From contig CANRCZ010000001.1 of NCBI GenBank assembly GCA_947629265.1, positions 1 through 37,343 on the forward strand: a stretch of DNA of 37,343 bases, read 5' to 3'. Source of the DNA: an uncultured Bacilli bacterium. Its GTDB lineage: Bacteria > Bacillota_I > Bacilli_A > RF39 > UBA660. The notes beneath the pieces are model-generated. The model worked only from the letters and a program-made list of their open reading frames with translations. It searched no databases and was not told the DNA's origin. Position numbers and translations under genes: made by a program. This document shows, piece after piece, positions 31,747 to 37,343 of the stretch; the stretch's first letter is position 1; each line of letters starts with the position of its first letter.

Positions 31747-32985
31747 ATGAATACTAAAAAATTAGCCGTAATCTTTTCTATCTTATTAGTAACATATTTT
31801 ATTTTACAATTTAGTATTACCTTTTTTAAACATGGTCATCATGTTACTTATGTAGTTAAAGATAATAAAAATCAAATAACGATCGATGAGGTCTATACAA
31901 GAAATTTTAAAAATGAACGTGATAATTACTATCTAACCTTTAAAACTGATGAAATAGAATTTGATTTACAACTTTTTAATGACTTTAATAAACGTAACTA
32001 TATTGTAAAAGATGCTAGATATTATAATGGTGATAAATATAAATGTATATATCCAATTTTTAAAGATAAAAAACAGTATACTGATATTATATGTTACGAT
32101 GGTACTAAATACTTAAGTTACAGTAATATAAGTGGTAGTGATAAAGATCTTGATAGCTTTGTTAGCAAAATTAAAGAGTATCATCCACTTAATGATGATA
32201 GCAGTAAAGTAAGTTCTAACAATATGGAAATATATAAAGATAACCTAATTAAAGATCATACTTTAGCAATTGAAACATATAAAGGTTTATATCTAGTAAA
32301 TAAAGATGAACTTGTTTCATTATTCGATAACGACGTCTATGAAAAAGATATCCATAGTTTTGTAGGTAAATACTATCTAACCGCTGATTATGATGAACAA
32401 TATAACTTTAAAAATATGTATTTAGTTAATATAGTAAATGGTAAAAAAAGTGAAATCCAATATCAAAAAAATATCTCCTTTGACAGCTATATCATGGGTA
32501 ATATAGATGATGATGTTTACCTTTTAGATAAAAGTAACCATAAACAATATTTAATCGATATTAAAAATAAAGATATCAGTTTAAATGGTGAAGATAAAAT
32601 TACTATGTACGATAATGGTAAAATAAAAGATATCAATATTTATGAAGCAATCAATAACAATTTAGTATTTAATAAATATTCAATCGATCAAACTAAATAT
32701 GAACGAGTTGATAAAGTAGGTAACAAGTTATCAGGATATTATTATCTATATGAAAAGAAAGATAATTACTATAATATATACCGTAGTAATATCCAAGATA
32801 AGGATAAAATATATTTTATAACTAAAGTACCAACTACCGAAAATATTATCTATATCGATGATTATATATACTTTAAAGATAACGATCAAATAAAATATTA
32901 TCAAGATAGTTTAGGTATTAAAACAATAATAAAAAATAGTGAATTAAAATACAATCATTCATTAATATATGGTGTGTTCAATTAG
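31747..32985 (+). CDS. Membrane-anchored extracellular protein, unknown
   Basis: 412 residues from ATG 31747 (GGTGGTG upstream); the in-frame ATG at 31711 lacks a ribosome-binding site. An N-terminal membrane helix (about 6-25, KLAVIFSILLVTYFILQFSI) precedes a long outside domain of short repeated strands with Tyr/Asp (YLLDKSNHKQYLIDI, YYYLYEKKDNYYNIYRS, YIDDYIYFKDNDQIKYYQ), suggesting a beta-propeller-like sensor or lectin. No known family motif is seen. A promoter may lie at about 31690-31730. The terminator at 32974 overlaps the stop. Confidence 0.8.
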   Translation: MNTKKLAVIFSILLVTYFILQFSITFFKHGHHVTYVVKDNKNQITIDEVYTRNFKNERDNYYLTFKTDEIEFDLQLFNDFNKRNYIVKDARYYNGDKYKCIYPIFKDKKQYTDIICYDGTKYLSYSNISGSDKDLDSFVSKIKEYHPLNDDSSKVSSNNMEIYKDNLIKDHTLAIETYKGLYLVNKDELVSLFDNDVYEKDIHSFVGKYYLTADYDEQYNFKNMYLVNIVNGKKSEIQYQKNISFDSYIMGNIDDDVYLLDKSNHKQYLIDIKNKDISLNGEDKITMYDNGKIKDINIYEAINNNLVFNKYSIDQTKYERVDKVGNKLSGYYYLYEKKDNYYNIYRSNIQDKDKIYFITKVPTTENIIYIDDYIYFKDNDQIKYYQDSLGIKTIIKNSELKYNHSLIYGVFN

Positions 32986-33003
32986 GAACACTCTTTTTTT
33001 TAA
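32974..33003 (+). terminator. Terminator after the 31747 gene
   Basis: GTGTTC (32974-32979) pairs with GAACAC (32986-32991) and is followed by a TCTTTTTTTTT run. Confidence 0.8.
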
Positions 33004-33032
33004 CACATATATTAAGTTGAGGAGGTATTTAT

Positions 33033-33470
33033 ATGTATCAAATATATCAAGCTATGTCCAATGAAAGTTTAGAAGATGTTGCAAATAAATTAGGCGTTGA
33101 TATTGAAGAATTGATGATGCTAAATGGTATGAACCCTAATGATGATTTAACTGGTATGTTTATCGTTGTACCTAAAGGTAATGAAACATATAAAAAATAT
33201 ATTGTTAAAAAAGGTGATAGTATCTATTCTATAGCTCGTAGTCACAATGTTGATTATCAAACTTTATTGAGATTGAATGGTTTAGAAGAGGGCGATTATA
33301 TTTATCCTAATCAAGAGATTATCATTCCAAATGGTAAACAAAAAATGTACGTTGTCGAAGAAAATGAAACTATAAAGTCTATTTCTAATAAATTAGGTAA
33401 AGATATGGTTGAATTGATTAATGAAAATGAAGATATCTATCTAGTACCAGATCAAATAATTAAATATTAA
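33033..33470 (+). CDS. Three-LysM protein
   Basis: 145 residues, RBS TGAGGAGGTA. Three LysM repeats: 1-47 (YQIYQAMSNESLEDVANKLG), 54-99 (YKKYIVKKGDSIYSIARSHN, LLRLNGLEEGDYIYPNQEII) and about 107-145 (MYVVEENETIKSISNKLGKD). There is no signal peptide or lytic domain, so the protein would bind peptidoglycan or spore cortex from the inside. LysM proteins without a secretion signal include spore-coat morphogenetic SafA- and SpoVID-like proteins, so a spore role is possible but unproven. Flanked by terminators on both sides. Confidence 0.9.
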   Translation: MYQIYQAMSNESLEDVANKLGVDIEELMMLNGMNPNDDLTGMFIVVPKGNETYKKYIVKKGDSIYSIARSHNVDYQTLLRLNGLEEGDYIYPNQEIIIPNGKQKMYVVEENETIKSISNKLGKDMVELINENEDIYLVPDQIIKY

Positions 33471-33490
33471 AGTACCTTAGTGGTACTTTT
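33469..33490 (+). terminator. Terminator after the LysM gene
   Basis: AAAGTACC (33469-33476) pairs perfectly with GGTACTTT (33482-33489), followed by T. Confidence 0.8.
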
Positions 33491-33549
33491 AAAATTATGT
33501 CTTTATTTTATAACAAAATTAGGTTATAATAATAGAGGAGTTGATAAAG

Positions 33550-33957
33550 ATGAAAAGATTATTATTTATACTAACAAGTTTATTAATTTTAACAGGTTGT
33601 TCTTTTGGTGGAACTAAGGTTAAAGATATAAGCTATGAAGACCTTAATAAAAAGATGAGTGATAATGAGACTTTTGTTTTATATATAGGTTCTTCTAGTT
33701 GTAGTCACTGTGCAATCGTTAAGCCAATATTAGATGAGGTCGTTAAAAAATACGATTTAGAGGTTTACTATATAAATATGGCTAAAGTGACTGATGAACA
33801 ATATGATGCTATTAAAGATAAAACTAATTTACAAGGAACACCAACTATTTTATTAGTTAAAAATGGTAAAAGTAAGACTACCAATCGTTTAGTTGGTGAA
33901 ACTGATGAAGATGGTATCGTAAATTTCTTTAAAGAGATTGGTGAAATAGATGGATAG
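33550..33957 (+). CDS. Thioredoxin-fold lipoprotein
   Basis: 135 residues from ATG 33550 (GAGGAG 9 bases upstream; TTG 33541 abuts the ribosome-binding site and is less likely). A lipobox LTGC places lipidated Cys17 after a hydrophobic signal, so the protein is attached to the outer membrane face. The thioredoxin-like domain has Cys51-Ser-His-Cys54 (SSSCSHCAIVKPI) and the cis-proline motif QGTPTILLV. A role in thiol redox or disulfide exchange at the envelope is likely. The end overlaps the AAA+ gene by 8 bases, and -10 TATAAT is at 33525-33530. Confidence 0.9.
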   Translation: MKRLLFILTSLLILTGCSFGGTKVKDISYEDLNKKMSDNETFVLYIGSSSCSHCAIVKPILDEVVKKYDLEVYYINMAKVTDEQYDAIKDKTNLQGTPTILLVKNGKSKTTNRLVGETDEDGIVNFFKEIGEIDG

Positions 33958-34903
33958 TTTTAGTGTTTTAGATCATTACGGTGAAGAATTAACCGCTAAA
34001 GAATATGTTACTAACCCGGCAATCGCTCGTGATAGTGAAATCGCTAAAACGATGATGATTTTATTAACACCTGAAAAGTCGGCTTTATTAGTAGGTAAGG
34101 CTGGTATTGGTAAGACCGCTATTGTCGAGGGTATCGCCTATTTAATTCAAAAAAATCAAGTACCCGTAGCGTTACAAGGTTATAAGATAATTAAGATCAA
34201 TTCAACATCTCTGTTAGGTAAAATCAATCTTGGTGGTAAAGAAGAATTAGTTATAACTTTATTCGTTAGAGAGTTAAAGGAAAGAGAAAAGACGATCGTC
34301 TTTATCGATGAGGTACATACTTTAATGGGTGCTGGTAGTGATGGTCCAATGGATTTAGCCAATATCTTAAAGCCCGCTTTAGATAGAGGTGATATTAAAG
34401 CGATTGGTGCAACTACAACCGAAGAATATAATACTTACGTTATCCGTGATAGAGCGTTCTTAAGAAGATTTGAAAGAATTGACGTGTTAGAACCAGATGA
34501 ACCGACAACGGTTGAAATATTGTTAGGTAGTTTACCTAAAATTGAAAAACAAACAGGTATTAAATTTAAGTACAATGAGTATGTTACTAAATTATTGATC
34601 GAGCGAATTGTTAGAGCTACAAGTGAATTTAAGAGAGTTTATGGTCTAGCCGCTCAATATCCTGACGTCGCTTTTTCCGTTTTACAAGGATCTTTTTCAC
34701 AAGCTTTATTTAGAAATAAACAATATGTTGAAATCGATGACGTTTATAATGCTATAATGACTAGCAAGCGAATATATCCTGATAGTATCGTTAAAGAGTT
34801 AAGTTCTTTTAAGGAAGATTTTAAAGATTTCTGTATCGAAGAGGGTGTAACCTTAAAAGATTTTACGATCGATGATATTAAAGGTGAACAAGATTATTAT
34901 TAA
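33950..34903 (+). CDS. Single-ring AAA+ ATPase related to ClpA/ClpB/ClpC D1
   Basis: 317 residues, only one AAA+ module. Walker A GKAGIGKTA (49-57), Walker B VFIDEVHTLMGAG (117-129), sensor-1 region KAIGATTTEEYN and arginine fingers RDRAFLRRFERI match the first ATPase ring (D1) of Clp/Hsp100 unfoldases (PAVKNYG.. type). There is no N-terminal Clp domain, no middle domain and no D2 or ClpP tripeptide. C-terminal residues about 250-317 are specific. It overlaps the thioredoxin lipoprotein by 8 bases (ATGGATAG overlap), so they are co-made. It may remodel an unknown partner. Confidence 0.9.
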   Translation: MDSFSVLDHYGEELTAKEYVTNPAIARDSEIAKTMMILLTPEKSALLVGKAGIGKTAIVEGIAYLIQKNQVPVALQGYKIIKINSTSLLGKINLGGKEELVITLFVRELKEREKTIVFIDEVHTLMGAGSDGPMDLANILKPALDRGDIKAIGATTTEEYNTYVIRDRAFLRRFERIDVLEPDEPTTVEILLGSLPKIEKQTGIKFKYNEYVTKLLIERIVRATSEFKRVYGLAAQYPDVAFSVLQGSFSQALFRNKQYVEIDDVYNAIMTSKRIYPDSIVKELSSFKEDFKDFCIEEGVTLKDFTIDDIKGEQDYY

Positions 34904-34927
34904 ACTGTATAAAAAACAGTTTTTTTG
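34902..34927 (+). terminator. Terminator after the AAA+ gene
   Basis: AAACTG (34902-34907) pairs with CAGTTT (34917-34922), then T; begins at the stop codon. Confidence 0.75.
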
Positions 34928-34979
34928 TTGAATTTTAAAAAATAATATGTTAGAATATGCTGAAAAAAAGGGGGATTAT

Positions 34980-35693
34980 ATGGAAATATATGTTAAGGGT
35001 GAAAAAATAGTTTTACCAAATAAAGAATGTGGTAAAGGTTCTGAGGGTAAAGCTTATTTATATAATGATAAGATTTATAAAATATATTATACAAATGCTA
35101 TCAATGAGGGATATGGTAATAAGGAAAATTTTCATCGCTATTTATTAGCGCTTCAAACTGATCAAATCTATTTACCAATCGATATTATTTTGGATGAAAA
35201 TGGTGAATATATTGGATATGTTACTGAGTATGCTCATGGTAATAAAAAGGATAAAAAGGGTATAACTAAAATGTCTAGGGATAATCTTATTAATAATTTA
35301 ATTACGTTAGAAAAAAGTTTTAATTATTTAAGTGATAATTATGTTTTAACTAATGACGTATCTGTTCATAATACGATTATTGATTATGAAAATAATGAGA
35401 TTAACATTATCGATCCAGGTAGATACCGTTGTTATAATTTATTAACGCAAAATGATTATCGAATTCAAAATAAAAAAAGGTTAGAGTATTTAATTGAACT
35501 ACTTATTTATATGGATTTTATCAGTTATAAACCAGCTGGTAGTAAGAGGTTAGAAAAAGCTTTATGTGATTATATAAAAAGTGATAAACTTAAATTAGGT
35601 ATCGATAATTATAGTGACTATTTTAAATATCGTTTAGAAGATTATGAAAATGTTTTAGAATATGCTAAAACTTTAAAAAAGTATGTAAAATAA
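34980..35693 (+). CDS. Protein-kinase-like protein
   Basis: 237 residues from ATG 34980 (AAAGGGGGA upstream; the in-frame ATG at 34947 is not preceded by a site). GKGSEGKAYLYNDKIYKIYY (18-37) is a G-loop with Lys34, followed by a hinge (YVTEYAHGNKK), a catalytic-loop-like TNDVSVHNTII (Asp126, Asn131) and a metal-site IDPGRYR (Asp145). Order and spacing fit a small eukaryotic-like kinase or HipA/aminoglycoside kinase relative, but the HRD motif is replaced by NDV. Substrate unknown. It is possibly a separate unit, with a promoter after the terminator at 34902. Confidence 0.82.
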   Translation: MEIYVKGEKIVLPNKECGKGSEGKAYLYNDKIYKIYYTNAINEGYGNKENFHRYLLALQTDQIYLPIDIILDENGEYIGYVTEYAHGNKKDKKGITKMSRDNLINNLITLEKSFNYLSDNYVLTNDVSVHNTIIDYENNEINIIDPGRYRCYNLLTQNDYRIQNKKRLEYLIELLIYMDFISYKPAGSKRLEKALCDYIKSDKLKLGIDNYSDYFKYRLEDYENVLEYAKTLKKYVK

Positions 35694-35721
35694 ACATTAT
35701 AAAATTAATGTTTAAAAAATA

Positions 35722-35740
35722 TTGCCATTCATACCGATAA
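35722..35740 (+). repeat. 19-base direct repeat, copy 1
   Basis: TTGCCATTCATACCGATAA, identical to 36291-36309 on the same strand. The pair brackets the HTH regulator gene. The first six bases resemble a -35 box, with TATTAT 18 bases on. Confidence 0.9.
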
Positions 35741-35769
35741 TGTGATATTATATTAATATAAGAATAGAC

Positions 35770-35801
35770 AAAAAAGGTTATTTAGTTTTACCTAATAACC
35801 A
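35770..35801 (-). terminator. Terminator of the HTH regulator gene
   Basis: On the minus strand GGTTATTAG pairs with CTAAATAACC (one extra base) and is followed by T. The stem overlaps the stop codon and last codons of the regulator. Confidence 0.7.
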
Positions 35802-36239
35802 ATTTAATGATTTGTTAGTATTTTTCGCTATTTCAATTAGAAATAGGGTTGAAATTTTAATTTTACCATTTTCATAATCACTGATAACTGAGCTGGTTGT
35901 GTTTAGTTTATCAGCTAGTTTTTGTTGGGTAAGGTTAGAATTTAATCTAGCAGTCTTAATATTTTGACCGAGGATGGTATAGTTTATTTCTTTGGGATTA
36001 AAATTTATGTCTTTCTTATCTGATAGACCGACTATATAATCAATATTTATGTTAAATATATTGGATATTCTATTAAGGTAAGAAATAGGGATTATGTTTT
36101 TGCTAATTTCCCACATTGAGTAGGTGGATCTATTACATTTTAATAGTTTAGCCATTTGCTGTTGGGATAGATCGTTTCTAGTTCTTATTTGTTTTATAAT
36201 ATTTGATATCTCGTTTATATTGGTAATATTGTTTTTCAT
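35778..36239 (-). CDS. Tandem XRE-family (two HTH) transcriptional regulator
   Basis: 153 residues with two complete XRE/HTH_3 domains in tandem: about 14-70 (IKQIRTRNDLSQQQMAKLLK, STYSMWEISKN) and about 91-150 (IKTARLNSNLTQQKLADKLN, SSVISDYENGKI). The two differ, so a monomer could bind an asymmetric site or two sites. RBS GTAGGTGACT-like. The upstream region has a perfect 12-base palindrome (36265-36276) and the 19-base repeat copy 2 (36291); copy 1 lies past its 3' end. It is divergent from surface paralog 3, 106 bases apart, and is a good candidate for controlling it. Confidence 0.93.
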   Translation of the reverse strand: MKNNITNINEISNIIKQIRTRNDLSQQQMAKLLKCNRSTYSMWEISKNIIPISYLNRISNIFNINIDYIVGLSDKKDINFNPKEINYTILGQNIKTARLNSNLTQQKLADKLNTTSSVISDYENGKIKISTLFLIEIAKNTNKSLNWLLGKTK

Positions 36240-36264
36240 ATAGTCACCTACGTGTTAATTATTG

Positions 36265-36276
36265 CATGATATCATG
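36265..36276. promoter_or_regulatory. 12-base perfect palindrome in the divergent regulator/paralog 3 region
   Basis: CATGATATCATG lies 25 bases before the regulator start on the minus strand, near its probable -10. Its place and symmetry fit autoregulatory XRE operators. Confidence 0.55.
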
Positions 36277-36290
36277 TTTTATGTAAATTG

Positions 36291-36309
36291 TTGCCATTCA
36301 TACCGATAA
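36291..36309 (+). repeat. 19-base direct repeat, copy 2
   Basis: TTGCCATTCATACCGATAA, 36 bases before the ATG of surface paralog 3 and 551 bases from copy 1 start to start 569. It could be an operator or a -35 region. Confidence 0.9.
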
Positions 36310-36345
36310 ACATGTAATTGATTATGTTATTAAAGGAGGAAGAAA

Positions 36346-37343
36346 ATGAAGAGATTTTTTATTAAAAAAGGGATTATATTTGGTTTAGTTATTGGGTTTT
36401 TATTAGCTTTAACCACTAGTTATGCTATTGATAGTCTTAATAGTGAGAGTGTAAGTTATACTAAAGGTGATAAAGTGATGAGTGTTAAACAGGCTTTGGA
36501 TGATTTAATTTTAAAGGTTAATGAAAAACAGGATATTGTTTTACCTTATGTTTTAGAGGTCGGATTAAATTATACTGAGGAAACAGTTTATCTTGAGAAA
36601 AAAATAGATACTTTATTAGGAAATTTGGTAAGTACGTATAATGGTACTTTATCAGTAGATAAATTAAATAAGATAAAGAATGCAACTTTAAAATGGGAAA
36701 GCGCTAGTAGTGATATCGCTAGTATTGATGGTAACAAAATAAAGGGTAACAAAGTAGGTAAGACAGTTTTATATGGAAAGCTAGATGATGAAAGAGTTGT
36801 AGCTGTATCAGTGTCAGTTGTTAATACAAGTTCTTTAATAGATAAAGTAACTGTTGGCGATTATGTGGCTTATGATGCTGGTACGTGGAGTGAAGATAAA
36901 GATAGACCAACAACGAATGGAACTTTTGGCGGATATAAAAAAGGTCAAAGTAAGAATGCTAGTATAAAAGGATGTTGGTATGATACTGGATCATCATTAC
37001 AAGGATGGCGAGTGTTATCAAAAAATACTGAAAGTAAAACAGTAACTTTAGTCCATGCTGGTCAATCCGAATGCTATGATCATCAAACAAATCCAACTAG
37101 TAGTATAGAGTTAATGAACAGTGAGGCTCAAAAGCAATATGTAAATACAAAATATGCCACCTCAGCCCATGTATTAAATAAAAGTGAGATTGAAATTTTT
37201 GCCCCAAGTGATACTTTAAGATATATTGGTAACACATGGTATTGGTTAGCGGATGTTTATACTTGTTGTGGTGCTTTGTATGCTATTAATCAAAGTGGTT
37301 CAATCTCTGCTTCACAACATACCTTTAGTATTCGTCCAGTAGT
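36346..37343 (+). CDS. Surface protein paralog 3 (cut by window end)
   Basis: The frame is open from ATG 36346 (AAAGGAGGAA upstream) to the window edge, 332 full codons. Signal/anchor MKRFFIKKGIIFGLVIGFLL, then SVSYTKGDKVMSVKQALDDL, the same stalk motif as in paralogs 1 and 2. A Big_2-type Ig-like domain (about 60-165, LKWESASSDIASIDGNKI) leads to the C-terminal domain: YDAGTWSEDKDRPTTNGTFG, LQGWRVLSK, LVHAGQSECYDH, a variable section after YWLA, and IRPVV at the edge. There is no G tract; the start is plain. The variable section is rich in NNT codons (GAT GTT TAT ACT TGT TGT GGT GCT). It is likely controlled by the divergent XRE regulator. Confidence 0.88.
   Translation, partial: MKRFFIKKGIIFGLVIGFLLALTTSYAIDSLNSESVSYTKGDKVMSVKQALDDLILKVNEKQDIVLPYVLEVGLNYTEETVYLEKKIDTLLGNLVSTYNGTLSVDKLNKIKNATLKWESASSDIASIDGNKIKGNKVGKTVLYGKLDDERVVAVSVSVVNTSSLIDKVTVGDYVAYDAGTWSEDKDRPTTNGTFGGYKKGQSKNASIKGCWYDTGSSLQGWRVLSKNTESKTVTLVHAGQSECYDHQTNPTSSIELMNSEAQKQYVNTKYATSAHVLNKSEIEIFAPSDTLRYIGNTWYWLADVYTCCGALYAINQSGSISASQHTFSIRPV

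Noticed and set aside
1-37343. Diversity-generating retroelement reverse transcriptase or template repeat
   Set aside because: No protein with a Y-x-D-D polymerase motif is encoded in the window, and I found no second copy of the GFRPVVVL-flanked DNA with adenine-rich positions. If such a system exists it lies elsewhere.
1-37343. CRISPR array, insertion sequence or prophage
   Set aside because: No regularly spaced repeats, no transposase, and no phage structural genes are present; the only long repeats are the duplicated surface-gene starts and the 19-base pair.
1-37343. Recoded TGA (mycoplasma-like code)
   Set aside because: TGA is used as a stop (rplI) and tryptophan is written TGG throughout, so the standard code holds.

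Overview
The window is very AT-rich, gene-dense DNA that uses TGA as a stop (for example rplI) and TGG for tryptophan, so the standard bacterial code applies. Gene content is that of a low-GC Gram-positive (Firmicutes, class Bacilli), most likely an uncultured gut lineage related to Erysipelotrichales/RF39. Evidence: rplI-dnaB-yycJ-rlmH and yvcK-whiA clusters, an agr-type quorum-sensing locus, long-form hpf, typA, and an endospore gene set (spoIIR, cotJA/B fusion, cotJC, cotY/Z-like). The lineage is inferred from gene content only.

Layout. 1-2742: the end of a RhuM-like gene, a small membrane protein, and two tandem surface-protein paralogs. Each paralog has its own near-identical promoter and a run of nine G at its fifth codon region that puts the ATG out of frame with the body. 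2773-7752 (minus): rlmH, yycJ, dnaB, rplI, then whiA and yvcK. 7855-13249 (plus): spoIIR, a possible PBECR-type protein, mntP, murA, a degenerate SGNH-like protein, a Bax-inhibitor-1 protein, rpmE and a single-pass membrane protein. 13407-16300: an agr system, with agrA-agrC on plus facing agrB-agrD on minus; the short agrD gene encodes a recognisable cyclic-peptide precursor. 16603-23557: cspA with a structured leader, hpf, a Nudix hydrolase, a thermonuclease, typA and the lemA-DUF2207 pair. 23574-24573 (minus): cotJC and a CotJA-CotJB fusion. 24704-24780: tRNA-His. 25039-26590: a HipA-like kinase plus DUF3037 module behind a palindromic operator-like site. 26716-30401: an unknown protein, a 387-base gene-free stretch rich in inverted repeats, a SpaA-type surface protein and a DUF368 lipid-carrier translocase. 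30441-31643 (minus): a CotY/CotZ-like coat protein and a PF06541 membrane protein. 31747-35693: an anchored protein, a LysM protein, a thioredoxin lipoprotein, a single-ring Clp-type AAA+ ATPase and a kinase-like protein. 35778-37343: a tandem-HTH repressor lying between two exact 19-base repeats, and a third surface-protein paralog cut by the window end.

How the parts fit. The most notable content is the surface-variation machinery. Three paralogs share an N-terminal anchor/stalk motif and a C-terminal lectin-like domain whose last section differs completely between copies while its flanks are conserved. Two copies can be switched by G-tract slippage, and the third sits beside a dedicated-looking regulator. 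In copy two the variable stretch has eight consecutive codons ending in C in an A/T-ending genome, as expected of a diversity-generating-retroelement target, although no reverse transcriptase or template repeat lies in this window. The agr locus supplies cell-density sensing, and the coat genes indicate sporulation. Housekeeping genes occupy most of the rest.
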